From NCBI GenBank assembly GCA_902728285.1, contig CACVBU010000732.1:2229926-2293925 (forward strand): 64,000 bases of DNA, written 5' to 3'. The position numbers and the translations under genes are program-made. The notes beneath the pieces are model-generated. The model saw only the letters and a program-made list of their open reading frames with translations, was not told the origin of the DNA and searched no databases. Position 1 is the first letter of the stretch, and every line of letters begins with the position of its first letter. Below are positions 11,986-24,800 of the stretch, piece after piece. The DNA is from Clytia hemisphaerica. Taxonomy: Eukaryota; Cnidaria; Hydrozoa; Leptothecata; Clytiidae.

Positions 11986-12837
11986 GTCAGGCATCAAAAA
12001 TAAAAAAAAATGTAGTGTTTCCGGAATGCGGGTGAAGGAAAAAAGCTTTGATGCGGCCGGCCAGAAAAAATTTTTTATTTGATTTTTTTTATGACTTTAG
12101 TAATATATAAGATCATTGAAATAGAACTTTAACAATAACTTTTATGTACAAACAGTATGAAGTAAGCCCTGAATATACTAATGTATCAACTACTAACTAA
12201 CAAACAATTCTTGATCTACAAGTGGGAATATCTAACCAAACTACTTTTATAGCTTAAAATGCTCCAACTTGATTTTTTTTATAATGAACTATACTGTATA
12301 GATTCGAACCCATAGTCTGTGGCCAGATCAGAAAATTATTATTTTTCACCCGGTTGGTTTCCAGAAACGCTACATTTTTTTATTTTTGCCTCAATTGAAA
12401 ATTTTTTCAAGCAATATCCTGGCATGAAGACTTTTTTTCTTTTTGGAAATTTTGGAAATTATGATTGCCAATTATGTGACATTTTTTGCATTTGCAGCAT
12501 GTGTGTAAGTAAAATTTTTCTGAGCCTCGACTGTTCTTTTTTTTTTTTGCACTTTGAGCTTCTATCATGTTCTTATTAATAGGATGTAAGTCAGGTACTT
12601 TAGGAATCATACCCAATTTTTATTACTTTGACCCCTAAATTGATTGAAATTGAGTAGTTTCAGGCTCAGCATTTTTCTTAAATTGTTCTTATTTTTTGGC
12701 GATTTTGAGCCTCGTTGTTCTTATAAAATTGTTCTTATATTAAAAAAGTGTATGTTTGAAATTATGAAATTGTTTCCCTGTTTTGAAAGTTTTTTACTTT
12801 TTGACATGCATTTCAAAAAATATAACTTTTGGATGCT

Positions 12838-12935
12838 ATAATTTTTACCTTTTTTTCAATATTTTTTATATTTTACCTTTTCTCCAATATTTTATATATT
12901 TTAAACCTTTTTTCCAATATTTTATATATGAAAGT
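12838..12935. repeat. AT-rich tandem repeat, about 33 bp unit
   Basis: Three units of CCTTTTTTCCAATATTTT plus ATATATTTTA occur with small changes. Low-complexity DNA. Confidence 0.6.
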
Positions 12936-13399
12936 ATATGCAAAATATTTCATCTATTTTGAAAATATAAATTTTCCATTGGTTTTCTTATTGTAAAATA
13001 TTCTCAATTTTTGATGAACAAGATCAATTTTTGTAGATATACATTACCCCCTGATTTAAGAAAACGAGAAAAGAGAAAAAGTATTTTAGGTTGAAATTTT
13101 AAGATATTTGAGTTAAAAAAACTTCAAAAAAGCAGTTTGTTTTGAAAATAGAATATCAACTTTCTTTTGGTTCACCAGAGTTTGTACATGTTTAAAATGC
13201 ATTAATAGAAATTTTCCTTGCTCTCGTGACGATCATGAAAATTACCAAAAAAGGTTTGTTCACCATGCAAATATCGCGAATTAGCCCAAATCATGCCTCG
13301 AATTATTTCCCGATCACGCATCACGCAATCGGCTGGGTACAACTTTTTAAAATTGTATCATAAAATGGCTAACTTTCTCATTCCTGGGAAAACATGCCT

Positions 13400-13546
13400 G
13401 CCCCGTCTCCGGGATCTTTTTGCTTCTAGCGCCGTCTCCGGCTAAAATCGGTGTTAAATCTACTTTTGTGGCGTTTTGGTCCTTTTCCGTTGTACACTAG
13501 CAATCGGAACGTTTCGCTGGGAATAAGGAAGTTTAGCAATCCTACG
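13400..13546 (+). other. Possible 5' non-coding exon (AKAP10?)
   Basis: This is a CG-richer stretch ending in a strong donor, CCTACG then GTAAGTG (boundary at 13546/13547). AKAP10 coding starts just inside an exon whose left side is a good acceptor (TTTTTTTCAG at 18848-18857), so an upstream non-coding exon on the plus strand is expected and this is the best candidate I see. RNA data would be decisive. Confidence 0.3.
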
Positions 13547-14099
13547 GTAAGTGTAAAAAACCTTTCGCTTGCGAACACGAGATTTTCGTATCGTGCGTAA
13601 CCCCTTTTACAATTGTTAATTGATTCACAAATACTTATAGCGTGTAATTTACCCGACCTTGACCCCTATTAAATCAGAAATTTGATAGAGAATACAATGG
13701 AGACATATAAGGTTCTTACCTCTGCTATCAAGAAGACTTAACTCATAAAAATATACCTTAGGTTTTCGAATTTAAAACAAATTCATAGTTGGATGTTGGA
13801 TGTTATGTGACCATCAAAGTATTATCCTGTCGGATCCGGTTGTAAAATAAAATGCTATAGAATAATGATATCATTCCGGGACCTTTGAGCGATAAATATA
13901 ATTCATGCTGCTCATATCAATTACGATATTATAATTCCTCCTAATGATTATGCTTTATTTTATAATGTGTTAAAGTTGAACCCAGCTGATAAACAAAAAT
14001 ACTCATCTCCGTATAAAAGATTTTGAGTATTAAGGAGCTAAAGGCGAAGCTATACAGCTAGTAAGATTCTCCATAGTTTTTAAAAACTCAGATACTGAA

Positions 14100-14140
14100 C
14101 CGCACAGATTATAGACAGATAGACAGACGGATAGACAGAC
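14100..14140. repeat. GATA/GACA microsatellite
   Basis: Irregular ATAGACAGATAGACAGACGG units of about 4 bp. Confidence 0.6.
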
Positions 14141-14764
14141 AACAGCAAAGAAGGAAGGGTAAGTTTTCCTTCTTTTTTATTCACTTTAGTAATTCAACCT
14201 CTGTTTGCATCAACATAAAAAAGGTTGCATTTGCTTCATTGGCCGCTGTGGTAAAGTGGTCATTAACCTTGGTTGCTGCACAGATTTTCACTCTATATTT
14301 TATTTAAATGTTCTTCAGAGCCCTAGCCAGCCCAGCCATCCATAGGGCCAAAGACAGAGGCCCAAATTGATTGTTTGGTTGTTGGTTTGTGTCCTTAATT
14401 CAACTGTGTATATGAACCAGTTCTCAGAGCATGTCATGGTTGCCCCCAAGGAAAATTTCCAACATAAAACTCTGCCCCTAAGATCCGTTTCCAACCATAA
14501 AAAAAGCCACAGAAAAACTGGTAAATACAAGTTTTCAATGATTTTACCCCTGCCTTTGTGCTTTGAAAAGTGAGCAATCTCTGACCTCAAGATCTTGATG
14601 ATTTCTGCCATACTCTGAAAACTGGTACGTAGTAAATAAAGAAATTGCCTAAAAAGCACGGATCCAAAATGATCCCCTCCCTTTTCTTGGCATCCCCCCG
14701 CCCCAACTTTTAAAAATGCCTATCCCCCAAGGGTTTTGGGCTAAATTTTTGAAAATATATACGG

Positions 14765-15512
14765 TACTGTAAGTTGGTCTAATGTCGACATCCCTCCTCT
14801 AATTTCGACATCCTTCTTTAAAGATAGGAATAATAGTAAGGTCAGAATCGCGGATTGAAACTAATTTTCTTTGCTGAGCAATCAGTTGAGGAGTTCATTA
14901 GCAGTTACATCAATATGCCTTCTTACCTGTCTTTGAAGTCATAAAAAATCAACCTGAATAAATGCAATCGAAATTCCAGAGAACTTCATAACTCCCCAAA
15001 CAACATTACATTACTATCTGAAACTCCCATCACATAAATTTTACAATTACGTCAGAGTAGACTACGCTCGCCACCGAAGAGGTTTATTTGGAAAGGGTAA
15101 TTAAAATATTTTATTGTTCGCTTCTTTTTTAAAGATTCGCCGGGTTGGAAAAGTATGAATTTCTTTGTACATATTTTACCTACCCCAAATATTTAGGAGG
15201 CTGAGTTTTAAACGAATCGTCAAGTTTAAAACAAACGATAAATGTATCAAGGTCTGTTTTATTTACCCCCTGGTGACTTAACAAAAGAGACTTAACTCGA
15301 TGTTACAATCCAATTATTGTATATTGAAAGTTTGTCTCTGCCTTTTTATAATGAGTGAGACATATGTTCTCTTATTACGCAATTTTCATATTGACATTTT
15401 TGAGGCATTTTGATGTAACTGATTAGTGATTACAACCTTCCTATTATTCCTATCTTTAAAGAAGGATGTCGAAATTAGAAGAGGGATGTCGACGTTAGAC
15501 CAACTTACGGTA
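14765..15512. mobile_element. Non-coding DNA transposon, TACYGTAAGTTGGTCTAA ends
   Basis: The ends are long inverted repeats of about 75 bp containing TAAGTTGGTCTAATGTCGAC and a run of CTAATTTCGACATCC. The interior of about 600 bp has no transposase. Smaller relatives lie at 22232-22398 and 25600-25855. It sits inside an older C-rich repeat whose parts remain at 14660-14740 and 15535-15820. Confidence 0.75.
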
Positions 15513-15534
15513 GTGTATAGTGTGATCCGATAAT

Positions 15535-15825
15535 CCACTTCTCGCTGCTACCCCCTTCTAAAAATCAATCCCCTTGTTTTCTCTCTCTCTATTCATTTAT
15601 TGTAAAAAGGGACTCACATTACTCAAACAGAAAAACTTCCTTTCCTGCAGACCAAATTTCATAACAGTGCTGGAAAATAATCTACAATATATGTAAGCCC
15701 CCCCCCTTCTTAAACGATCTCCCCCTCCTTGCTATCCCCCCTTTTTAATGAAAATTTCTGATCCCCTCCTTCTTCACTTTTTTGGAAGGTGTCATCCCCC
15801 TTTGATAAAGGGGGGGGGGTCAGAA
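15535..15825. repeat. C-run rich repeat
   Basis: Repeated short sentences containing CCCCC, such as ATCTCCCCCTCCTTGC and ATCCCCCTTTGATAAAGG, end in a 10-G run near 15810. Similar phrases (ATCCCCTCCC, TCCCCCAAGGG) at 14660-14740 suggest one element split by the insertion of 14765-15512. Confidence 0.45.
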
Positions 15826-16371
15826 CTATGTACTCTAAAGACACATCACATGTTTCAATCTCAAGATCAATTCTACACTTGAAGATTTCAAAGGCGTTTG
15901 AAGAATTTTCTTAAGGCATACAATGACACTTCTCTTCTGACTTTTAGTTGCTAAATATTTGTTTTTTGTAGTACATATGCATGGGTAGTTAGACAGGGAC
16001 ATTTTTGCTGAGCTGAGCATTAAAAAAAAATTCTCTCTGTCCACTATGATCAAAGTGATTATTGTTTAGGAGAATCAGTTAAAAAAAGAGCCGCAGAGAT
16101 ATAGTTGATAATGTGAAAAGAAGGTAAAAAGATTTGATTTTTAAGACTCAAAATAAAAGTTTTTTCTCAAATATTTGGAGTCGGTAGAAGGACACAAACC
16201 AAACTATCAATTGGGTCTTGCCTATTTTTGCGTCCAGATCACCACATATGCCATGCCATGAGAGGGTAATCATAATCATAGTCATAATAATCAATTAAGA
16301 ATGAATGAAATGTGAAAGCTCGTCTTTTTGTAGCCTGGAGATCCATGCTATGATTTCTTATTCTATATACT

Positions 16372-17886
16372 GATGGCAAAATATATAACATGGTATAGGC
16401 TGACAGTTTGAATTTCCCAGATCATAATAATGGTTGAAAACATAGCCAATCAGATTTTGATTGCATTCAAAAATAGAACCCCAAAAAGTGAGGTTTTCAA
16501 TCACAACCACTTTTTGGCCCACAGCGTTGACATTCTTGTGGCTGCTGTGTAGTACAAAATTCAATAAAATAAGGAAATTGATGAGCTTTCCAAAAATGTG
16601 GCCCTCTTTGAAGTTGAGTGATTCAGTCTTGAAATATAAGATGGCAAAGTGAGGGCAGGTTTTGTGGCTGTATGTCATGTGGCTCACTCAACAGGTTGGC
16701 TTATATGTGCTGTCCTGCTTTAAAACTTCAATATTTTTTAACCGTTTTTCTTGAAATTGGTAGTTTAAGGTCTGATAAAGATACTTATGGGTTTAATTTG
16801 TGGCTGCAGGGTTTTTGAATAGGCTTAAAATGTGGCTTTAATCATACTTCAATCACTAATTTATCAATTTACACATTCAGGTTGGGTTTTGTTTTCGAAA
16901 CATGAATATTTGCAAAGTCTAAAGCAAAACAAACACAATCTGACACAATACAGTGTTATTTTAAAGAAAGAGTGTACATTTTGTGGCTGCAAATACCATT
17001 TTTTGTAACTATAACCTTCTGAGCTGTTACATTAGGTATTAGTTGGCATTTTTAGGGTTGGCTTATGTGCTGTCCTGCTTTAAGACTTGAATATTTTTAA
17101 ACCGTTTTTCTTGAAATTGGTAGTTTAAGGTCTTAAGATACTTATGGGGTTTAATTTGTGGCTGCAGGGTTTTCAATGGGCTTGCAATGTGGCTTCAATC
17201 AAAGCATATATGAAAAAAAATCGTCAACTTTGAGCCGCAATTCTTGCCCAATGACCCAATAATTTTGGTTCCATTTTTGATATTTTATGGATAAACCCTT
17301 TTGCTACGAGTTTCATCTGAAAAAATTGATTTTTACTAATTGAACAAATTTGTGGCTGCTGTTTTATCAACATAGTGTTTTTCTTGATTTGTGCCGCAAT
17401 TTTGGCCCATTTTACAAAATTTTTTTTTTTCAACCTACTTCAACCTACTTTAGAACCAATATTGTGAAGTTTCGTTTGAAAAGAGTTATTTTTAAAAAAG
17501 GATATTCAAATTTCCTTTTTTTTGCTGTTTTTGAAAACCTCACACAATTTTTGAATGTCATCTTTTATTATTCTTTTACTGGTCACACTTTCTTAGAGAA
17601 AGCGCATATTGCAAAATTTGGTTTTTATTTTAGTAAGTGAGGACAGCACTAAATTTGAATTTCCCACTGTAAATTTTTTGAGGCAGAAATCTGCCTAGGT
17701 CATACCCATCTATTTATATTTCTGTTTCTTTATTAACATGAACTTTTTACAAGTTATTTTCGCTTAATGGAACAAAAAATTAATAAATAAAAAAATATTA
17801 AGTAATTTATAGACTAAAAAAACAACTACCGTCCCGTCCTGTATACATCAGATTATAAAAATACAAAACAGGTCTCCTGTCTAGTC
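16372..17886. mobile_element. Long form of a dispersed element (short form at 61869)
   Basis: The left part (AACATGGTATAGGCTGACAG, GTTGAAAACATAGCCAATCA) and right part (TGGTCACACTTTCTTAGAGA, CACTGTAAATTTTTTGAGGC, TACATCAGATTATAAAAATAC) match the short copy at 61869-62145. The roughly 1.1 kb between them is absent from the short copy. Inside are two direct copies of about 150 bp (16695-16850 and 17055-17205) containing GTGCTGTCCTGCTTTAA and TTTAATTTGTGGCTGCAGGG. No transposase is recognised. Confidence 0.65.
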
Positions 17887-17929
17887 TTTTTGTTGCTGTT
17901 TTGAAATGAAAACAATTTTTTGATAGGTC

Positions 17930-18200
17930 AATGAACCCTGGATTGTTGAAGCTGGGTTCACCTCAATTCACACTGTTTACCAGATGAGTTCACCCAGTTC
18001 ACCCTGAATCACCTATCGGTTCCCCTGGTTCACCTTTTTCTAATTACATTACTACATTAGAAAAAGGTGAACCAGGGAAACTGATAGTTAACCAGAGGAA
18101 CCAATAGGTGACTGGGCGGATAAACTCATCTGTTGTGAACTGAATGAGCCCAGCTCTGAATCGTGGTGAACTGGGGGAACCCAGTGACATAATTCAAGCC
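17930..18200. repeat. Foldback with GGTTCACC/GGTGAACC words
   Basis: A near-perfect hairpin centres at about 18050 (GGTTCACCTTTTTCTAAT mirrored by ATTAGAAAAAGGTGAACC). The arms are filled with repeats of the octamer GGTTCACC or its complement. Confidence 0.65.
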
Positions 18201-18871
18201 CAGACAAGCCAGAAGTGGGGCTAGAAGAACCCTTTTTCATTTCAATCCAGTAGTCATGTTGGAACTTCATAATCACAACATAAATTCTTGAAATTTGGGC
18301 TAAAATTTGAAGAATTTTGCTGAACTATATGGGAAATGTTCTCTCTACAGAAGGATCTATTTTCAAACTCTTGCTCTGACATACCCGTCATCTCGCAAAC
18401 CTAGTACACCTCCTTCCCAGGTATACTTTGTATACATAGATGACTGGGAAAGACCTCCTGACTGGGAAATCGCTTGACAGAGATCTACTAATTCTAAGTA
18501 TCATTAAATCTTAATCCAAACCAACATAAAAAAATGGCGTATATACACTTGATTTTACTGCAATTTAAGATATTTGGGATAGAAAATTCCAATCAACAGG
18601 TAGGACCAACTTTGGCTCAGACATACCTGTCACCTTGCAAACCTAGTAACCACCCACCTCACCCAGTACTGTAATAAAAATAATTCAAAACATATTTAAT
18701 AACTTATAATAACTTATAACATAAAAACCTCTAGGCCAGAGCAATTTGAAAATATCATTACATACCTCCAAATCAATAAGTGTTAGTAGGAAGATTTTGT
18801 TGTTGCCAATATCAACATACATTTCATTGCCTCCAATTTTCTATTTATTTTTTTCAGCATAAAAAGGAAGT

Positions 18872-21800
18872 ATGAGTAGTAAAGATAAAGATCAACAAAA
18901 GAGAGGAAGAAAATGGAGATTTTCACGCAAGAAAATGAAAGAACCAACACAAGGTTAGTTTTTGCCTTTCTCCTTCGTCTTGTTTTCTTTAGCAGTAGTT
19001 AAAATTTTACGTGAGAGAAATACATTATTATACATATTTATTTATTTATTAAAAGGAATGAGGTTCAAGGCACGCCGTGGGCCTCTAAGAACCTATCTTT
19101 TTTACAATCGGCTTGTCATTACAATTTTCTTTAGTTTTTTATGTAAAATTTAGATTTTAGGGCTTACGAATACAAAAATGATATTCAGAAAATGATGTAG
19201 TCGATATATACAACTTTTTTAATATTTATAGTGGATACAATCACATTGCCATTTGATTTGAAAGTGTTACTGGACAAGGAAAATATAAATTTGAAGGTTT
19301 GTCATCAATTTATTTTCATTTTTTGAGCAATTTTAATTTTTATTTGTTTTCTTTTACCTGTATTATATTTTTCTAAGATCACGTAATTTGCATTCTATAT
19401 TAAAGTAGTTTTAATATTTACTCAAAGAAGGGATAATAGAGGGTACTAACTATAACCATACACTTACTGTCTTGTCCACCCAAAAAAGTATGTAAGTTAG
19501 TCCATTAATGTCACATACCTATGATAATGGTTATTATTCTTTGGCCCAATATTTCTCATGTAGACTAAATTGCTTTTTTATCAGGATTTATAAAATTACT
19601 TATTCTATCTTTCCATTTGTGTTGTTTCATCTTCTTGCAATTTTATGATTCGTTCTGTTTTCGTTTCAGCCACGAACAAGTCAATGTAAAGTGTCCAAGC
19701 TTTGTCCGACTTTGATGGATATTTTAAAGAAATCAATGGCGTTGGGTTACTTTTTAGAATATTTAGCTGAGATTAAACGTAAATTTCTCCTCGATTTCTG
19801 GCTAGAGGCAGAAACTCTACGTATGGTTTCTGAAACAAATTATTGTAGAAGAACGCCAACTAGTGCTCGTAGAAGAACACTCTCAAGGACTCGATCATTG
19901 AATTCTCCTTCATCAAAGGTTGAAAATACTATAAAAACTGATAGTACAAAGCTAAATGATATCTCTCAAGAGAATATGGATGATAAGAGAGTTTTGAATT
20001 CAAATTTCAATCAGTCGTTGAATAATTTGGATCATACAGTAGAACAGAGGGAATCAAGAAATACATTTGAGCAACCTTTACCACGGCAGTCATCGACAAC
20101 TCTTCGTTCTTATGAAGATTTCAAGTCAAGAGCCAAATCGAGAAGTACAACCTTTTTTATAATTTGCTTTTTGACAGTCAAAACAAGCAAGATCTTTTTC
20201 AGACTTTGTTTGATTAGTCTAGTGTAAAGAAACTCAATCATTGGGTCAACAAAATGTGTATTACCTTAAAGGAGATTGTTCTCATTTCCCAAATGCGTGT
20301 TATTCCAGGCCTTGAAACAGGTTTTTTCTTATTTATAAGCATTTTTTGGCTATAAATATCCTTCATTCCCCAAATTAAATTCCCGCAAAATTTAAATTTA
20401 CAAGCCATCCGCCAATCTAAATCCGCATTGAAAAAGCTTTTTTGACCATCCACCAAATTAAATTCCCACCAAAATTTCTTCCTTTAAGGTATGTCGAGAC
20501 AAGTCAAAGAAGTTTTTGTCTTTAGTTTTTATGATAATGAATTTTCTTTTACACCACTTACTTTTTAGATGCAATAGTTGATGCAGTAGAGATTTATACA
20601 AAGTATATTTCACTTGATGCAGAACATCCCATCAATTTATCGTCTGAAGACAGGCATCTTATTGAAGGTATGGTCAAGTTATGATAATTTATCTATGCTT
20701 TGTACTGATAATTTTTTAACAGATTAACAGATCATTAAGGGCAATATATGACAAAATCAAGTAGAAAAGGAATCCATACTCTTTTCTATCTAAAATTGAT
20801 CCAATTTTGTTGAAAAGAAAGTAAAGTAAGTAGGCTCCTTTTTCGCCACTCGTTCTCCCTGGATTGAAAATCTTTGGTATGACCCGGCTAGGGGTTGAAA
20901 GTCCACAACCTTGCACACCATAGCCGGAAAGAAAAGTCACGCATTTAAAGGGATTGAAATAACCCAAGACTTCAGCCCTTTAAAAAGCCATTATTGCTCA
21001 AAGCAATATTTCATTTAACGCAATCTATCATTTCAGCTTCCATATGTAAAGGTGACAATCAATTAGATCCATCATGCTTTGCACAAGCTCAAGATTTTGC
21101 TTTTGGTAAACTAGAAAGGTGCATATTTTTACGAAGTTGCAGTCGCAGTATAGCTTTTTTATCAAAATGCATTCCCATGTATAGCAGGGATTTCTGGGGG
21201 TTTTTCTAAGCACTTTGAGCTGAGGCTGTTTTTGTAAACTTTTAGATTGAATTTCTAATATGCCTGAAAGGGAACTTGTTCAGCAAAGCTGTGCATTGAT
21301 GAAGCTGGGGGTCTTGAATATGTAGATGATAATGTTATTGTTGCTCAATAAAGGTTAATTCGCTAGAAAAAATCTTATTTTTTGGATTGAATTTCAAAAA
21401 CTCAATCTTAGATTGAGTATTTTGGCTGGTATATGGACATAAAAAAGTGCTTAGAAAAATCCCTGTATAGGCTATAAAATGAATGTTAGATATTAATAGG
21501 ATGTATAAGAGTGAAAGTTACATCACTTTTGGGTGTTTTTACCCATTATTTCGGTTAAAATCTGGTCGTAAAAGAATAAATTACATGCTAGACGCATTTA
21601 AAATTATCTTAAAAGGATTGATTTTGGCGGGGTTATACAGAGGGATTGAACACTTGATAAAAGGAAATTTTTTTCCAACTCAATTTTTTAGTAAATTTTA
21701 TGGCAATACTCATCCATTTGAGCGCTAATAACTTTCCCAATCGCCAAATCGGTTTTGTAACGAAATTAATTCAATTTAAATTTTTTCTTTTTTATAGTTT

Positions 21801-24800
21801 CTATGAAGATTTTTTGTCAACGACGTATATGATTGCCTACCAATTGCATGTTTTGGAAGAAAAAGAACTCAAATTTCAGGATGTCCTTTATGATGAACCG
21901 ATACTGTTCTATTTTCTGGAGGTATCTTGTTATATTTAAAATTTTATTTTTAAAGGTTTTGAATTAATAGAACAGTGTTAAAAGTTCTTCCATCTCAAAG
22001 GGATTTCTGTATCAGTGCAGTATATAAAGAACTTTTTTCCGTTTTAAATTCTGCCTTATTCACCAAAATTTCAAAAACATGTGTTGCCTCAGACGAAAAC
22101 CTTGCTTTGACCAATTAGAGAAGTCTCCCTCAAAAAACCATTTAAGAGTGGGTCTGGAAAACAATCTAATTGACCATTGACCATCATTCTAAAAAGAGGG
22201 TCCAATCTTCAAAGTTTTGTCGTTTAGGACGCACCGTAACTTGATCTAATGTCGACATCACTTGTCTAATTTCGACACCCTTTAGAGTTGAAAATAATAG
22301 AAAGGTTGAAACTATTTGTCTTTGTATAAATTATTCTTATCTCTAAAGAAGGGTGTCCGTATTAGATGGGGATGTCGATATTACCAACTTAAATACGGCA
22401 AGTGATTCAGAAAGTTTCCTGAAAATGAACTGATCCTTGGTATCTTTTTGTCTAAATTCTTAAGATTCAATTTTAGGGTATCACCATTAACAAGCTTTTC
22501 TTTTTTCTTTAATTTAGTTTTTAGATGGATACAAAGCAAAATCAGTGTATGAATTTTACATCATTGGTGAAAATTTTGAGGAAGATATCGAGAGGAAATT
22601 GAAAGATGATTGTTACGAACTTGAAGAAGCAGTAAATGATGCAATGCACATCTACGAAAGGTTAGTCACAGTAAGGATTATCTGACACTCGCAGCAGATA
22701 AGCTAAATAGACCTTCTTTCAATTTTACGTGATGTTTAAATCTCTAAATTAGAAGAAGTGATTGGAAAATCAGCGCGCGTTCGAGAAGCGTTCAAGCGCT
22801 CATAACACAAATTGTGCTCCCTTTTTTAAGAGGTCATTGCATTGACTCTTATCTGGCATTCGAAATACTTGGCCCCCTACTAATCTGGAAGGTTTAGATT
22901 ACGGAATTTCATCAGATCGCGTAAGGATCTTTCAGCAGCGAAAGGGCCGTAGAGCCTGACTGGGGATGCGGCGCATCAAAGTTCAAACTACCATTCCTCA
23001 CACTTGTTCCTTCATCAGAATATCAGATAAAGTCAGTGTCGGTTCTTACAATTTGTCTTGATCTTGTAAAATTTGCTGTATGATATTTCTTTTCTTCTCA
23101 ACCATTGATTACATTGATTATTGTTACGATTGTTGGTTTCTCGAAATATGCAATTAAGTATCAGAAAATTTTAGGTTTTAAAGTATCATTTTATTGAAGC
23201 TTCTCTAGCGGTAACTCTGATCACGATATCGCGCGATTTTTTGTCTTCAATCACGATCACGTAAAACAGCAAAAAAAATAGATAATCACGCATCCCTTTG
23301 GAAAAGTCCAAATTACGCATCACGGCTCGAAAATATTTCAAATTTTGAACTCTGATCACGCAATCAGGGGGGGGCAAGCAGTTAGTACAGAACACTATGT
23401 GTACTAACTGATTTTTGGAAAAATCTGTACCCCACCACCACCCCCTGTCACTTAGTACACCGTGTACTAACTGTCTTTGACCTTGCTCAATATATATACC
23501 ACCCCCCAAAATAAGGATCCGTCTCTCTACGGTGCATTCCAGGTGAATTTCACACCCCAGGGAGGTTTTATGAGGTGTATTTTTACGTTTTTACCTGTCT
23601 TTACCAGGTTTTTACCACTAACTACTTTCAAACAAATAAAAATATAACAAATTATGGAGTAGGTCGACCGCAGTGGGGGGAAAAATTGATGAATATTTTA
23701 TTTTTCAAAATGAATATTTACCAGTTAGTCAATGAAAACACTAGTAAATAAAATACAACATATAGGCCATGGCCAGTGGATTGTTAATGTTTCAAAAATA
23801 AAGAAAAAATTCAAAATGTCTGGGACCAACTTTTTGATATGTTTCTTACTCAATTTGAGGGTACTGATTCGGAATTTGAATGTTACCAAGCTTGAAAACC
23901 CGCAGTTTTTGCGTACTTTGCGATTTTTTGCGATTTTAGGCAAAATTGTAAGCCCTGAAAATTTGTGATTTTTTGGGGCTCTTCAAAATCAAAAAAGACC
24001 TATACCACGTGATAGAGCTCTTCAAACTGAGCAAAAAAATGTATTATATCAAAGTCTCAACTTTCCTAGATCAAAAGTTATGTTTTGCATAAATTATGCA
24101 GATTGTGGGGAAATTCCCTGTTTTCAATCAATTTTTGACCATAAAATCGTCTATAACTTAATTGATCTAGACAAGTTGAGACTTTGATATAATACATTTT
24201 TTTGCTCAGTTTGAAGAGCTCTATCACGTGGTATAGGTCTTTTTTGATTTTGAAGACCCCCCCAAAAATCACGAATTTTCAGGGCTTACAATTTTGCCTA
24301 AAATTACAAAAATCGCAAATTACGCAAAAACTGCGGGTTTTCAAGCTTGGTAACATTTAAATTCCGAATCAGCACCCTCAAATTGACCAAAATCAATTCT
24401 AAAAGCATGGCCACGGACATTTTGAAAAAAAGTCAAACGTTTTGGTGGCACTGGCCATGGCCTAATAAGGTAAATTAGTAGTAACACTAGGAGAAATAAA
24501 ATTAACAAAATTATACAACTTATGCACCCTTGAGTTCTTAATTGCCCTCTGAAATAGTGCCAAGAGGCTTAACTTTTTCCAGGAAGTTTTTGCAAAGGAC
24601 TAAGTTATGTGTAATACAATTTCAAGGCAAGCAGTAAGACTAGCTATAGCAATTTTCAAATTCAAATGTTTTATTTTGAATATTTCTAAGAGTTCTAAGA
24701 GTTCCTAGAATTGTAATGTCATGTGTCAAGCTGTTAAAAGGTATTCCTGACCGTCCTAGAAAGAAGATACATAAAAAAGATAGAACCATAAACCTCTCAT

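Larger units (their letters stand above)
7477..18857. other. Intergenic gap between divergent merlin and AKAP10 genes
   Basis: No conserved protein-coding exon was recognised in these 11 kb. It is largely repeats, listed separately. CpG-richer patches lie at about 10430-10980 and 13380-13550 and are the best candidates for promoters or 5' non-coding exons of the flanking genes. Confidence 0.6.
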
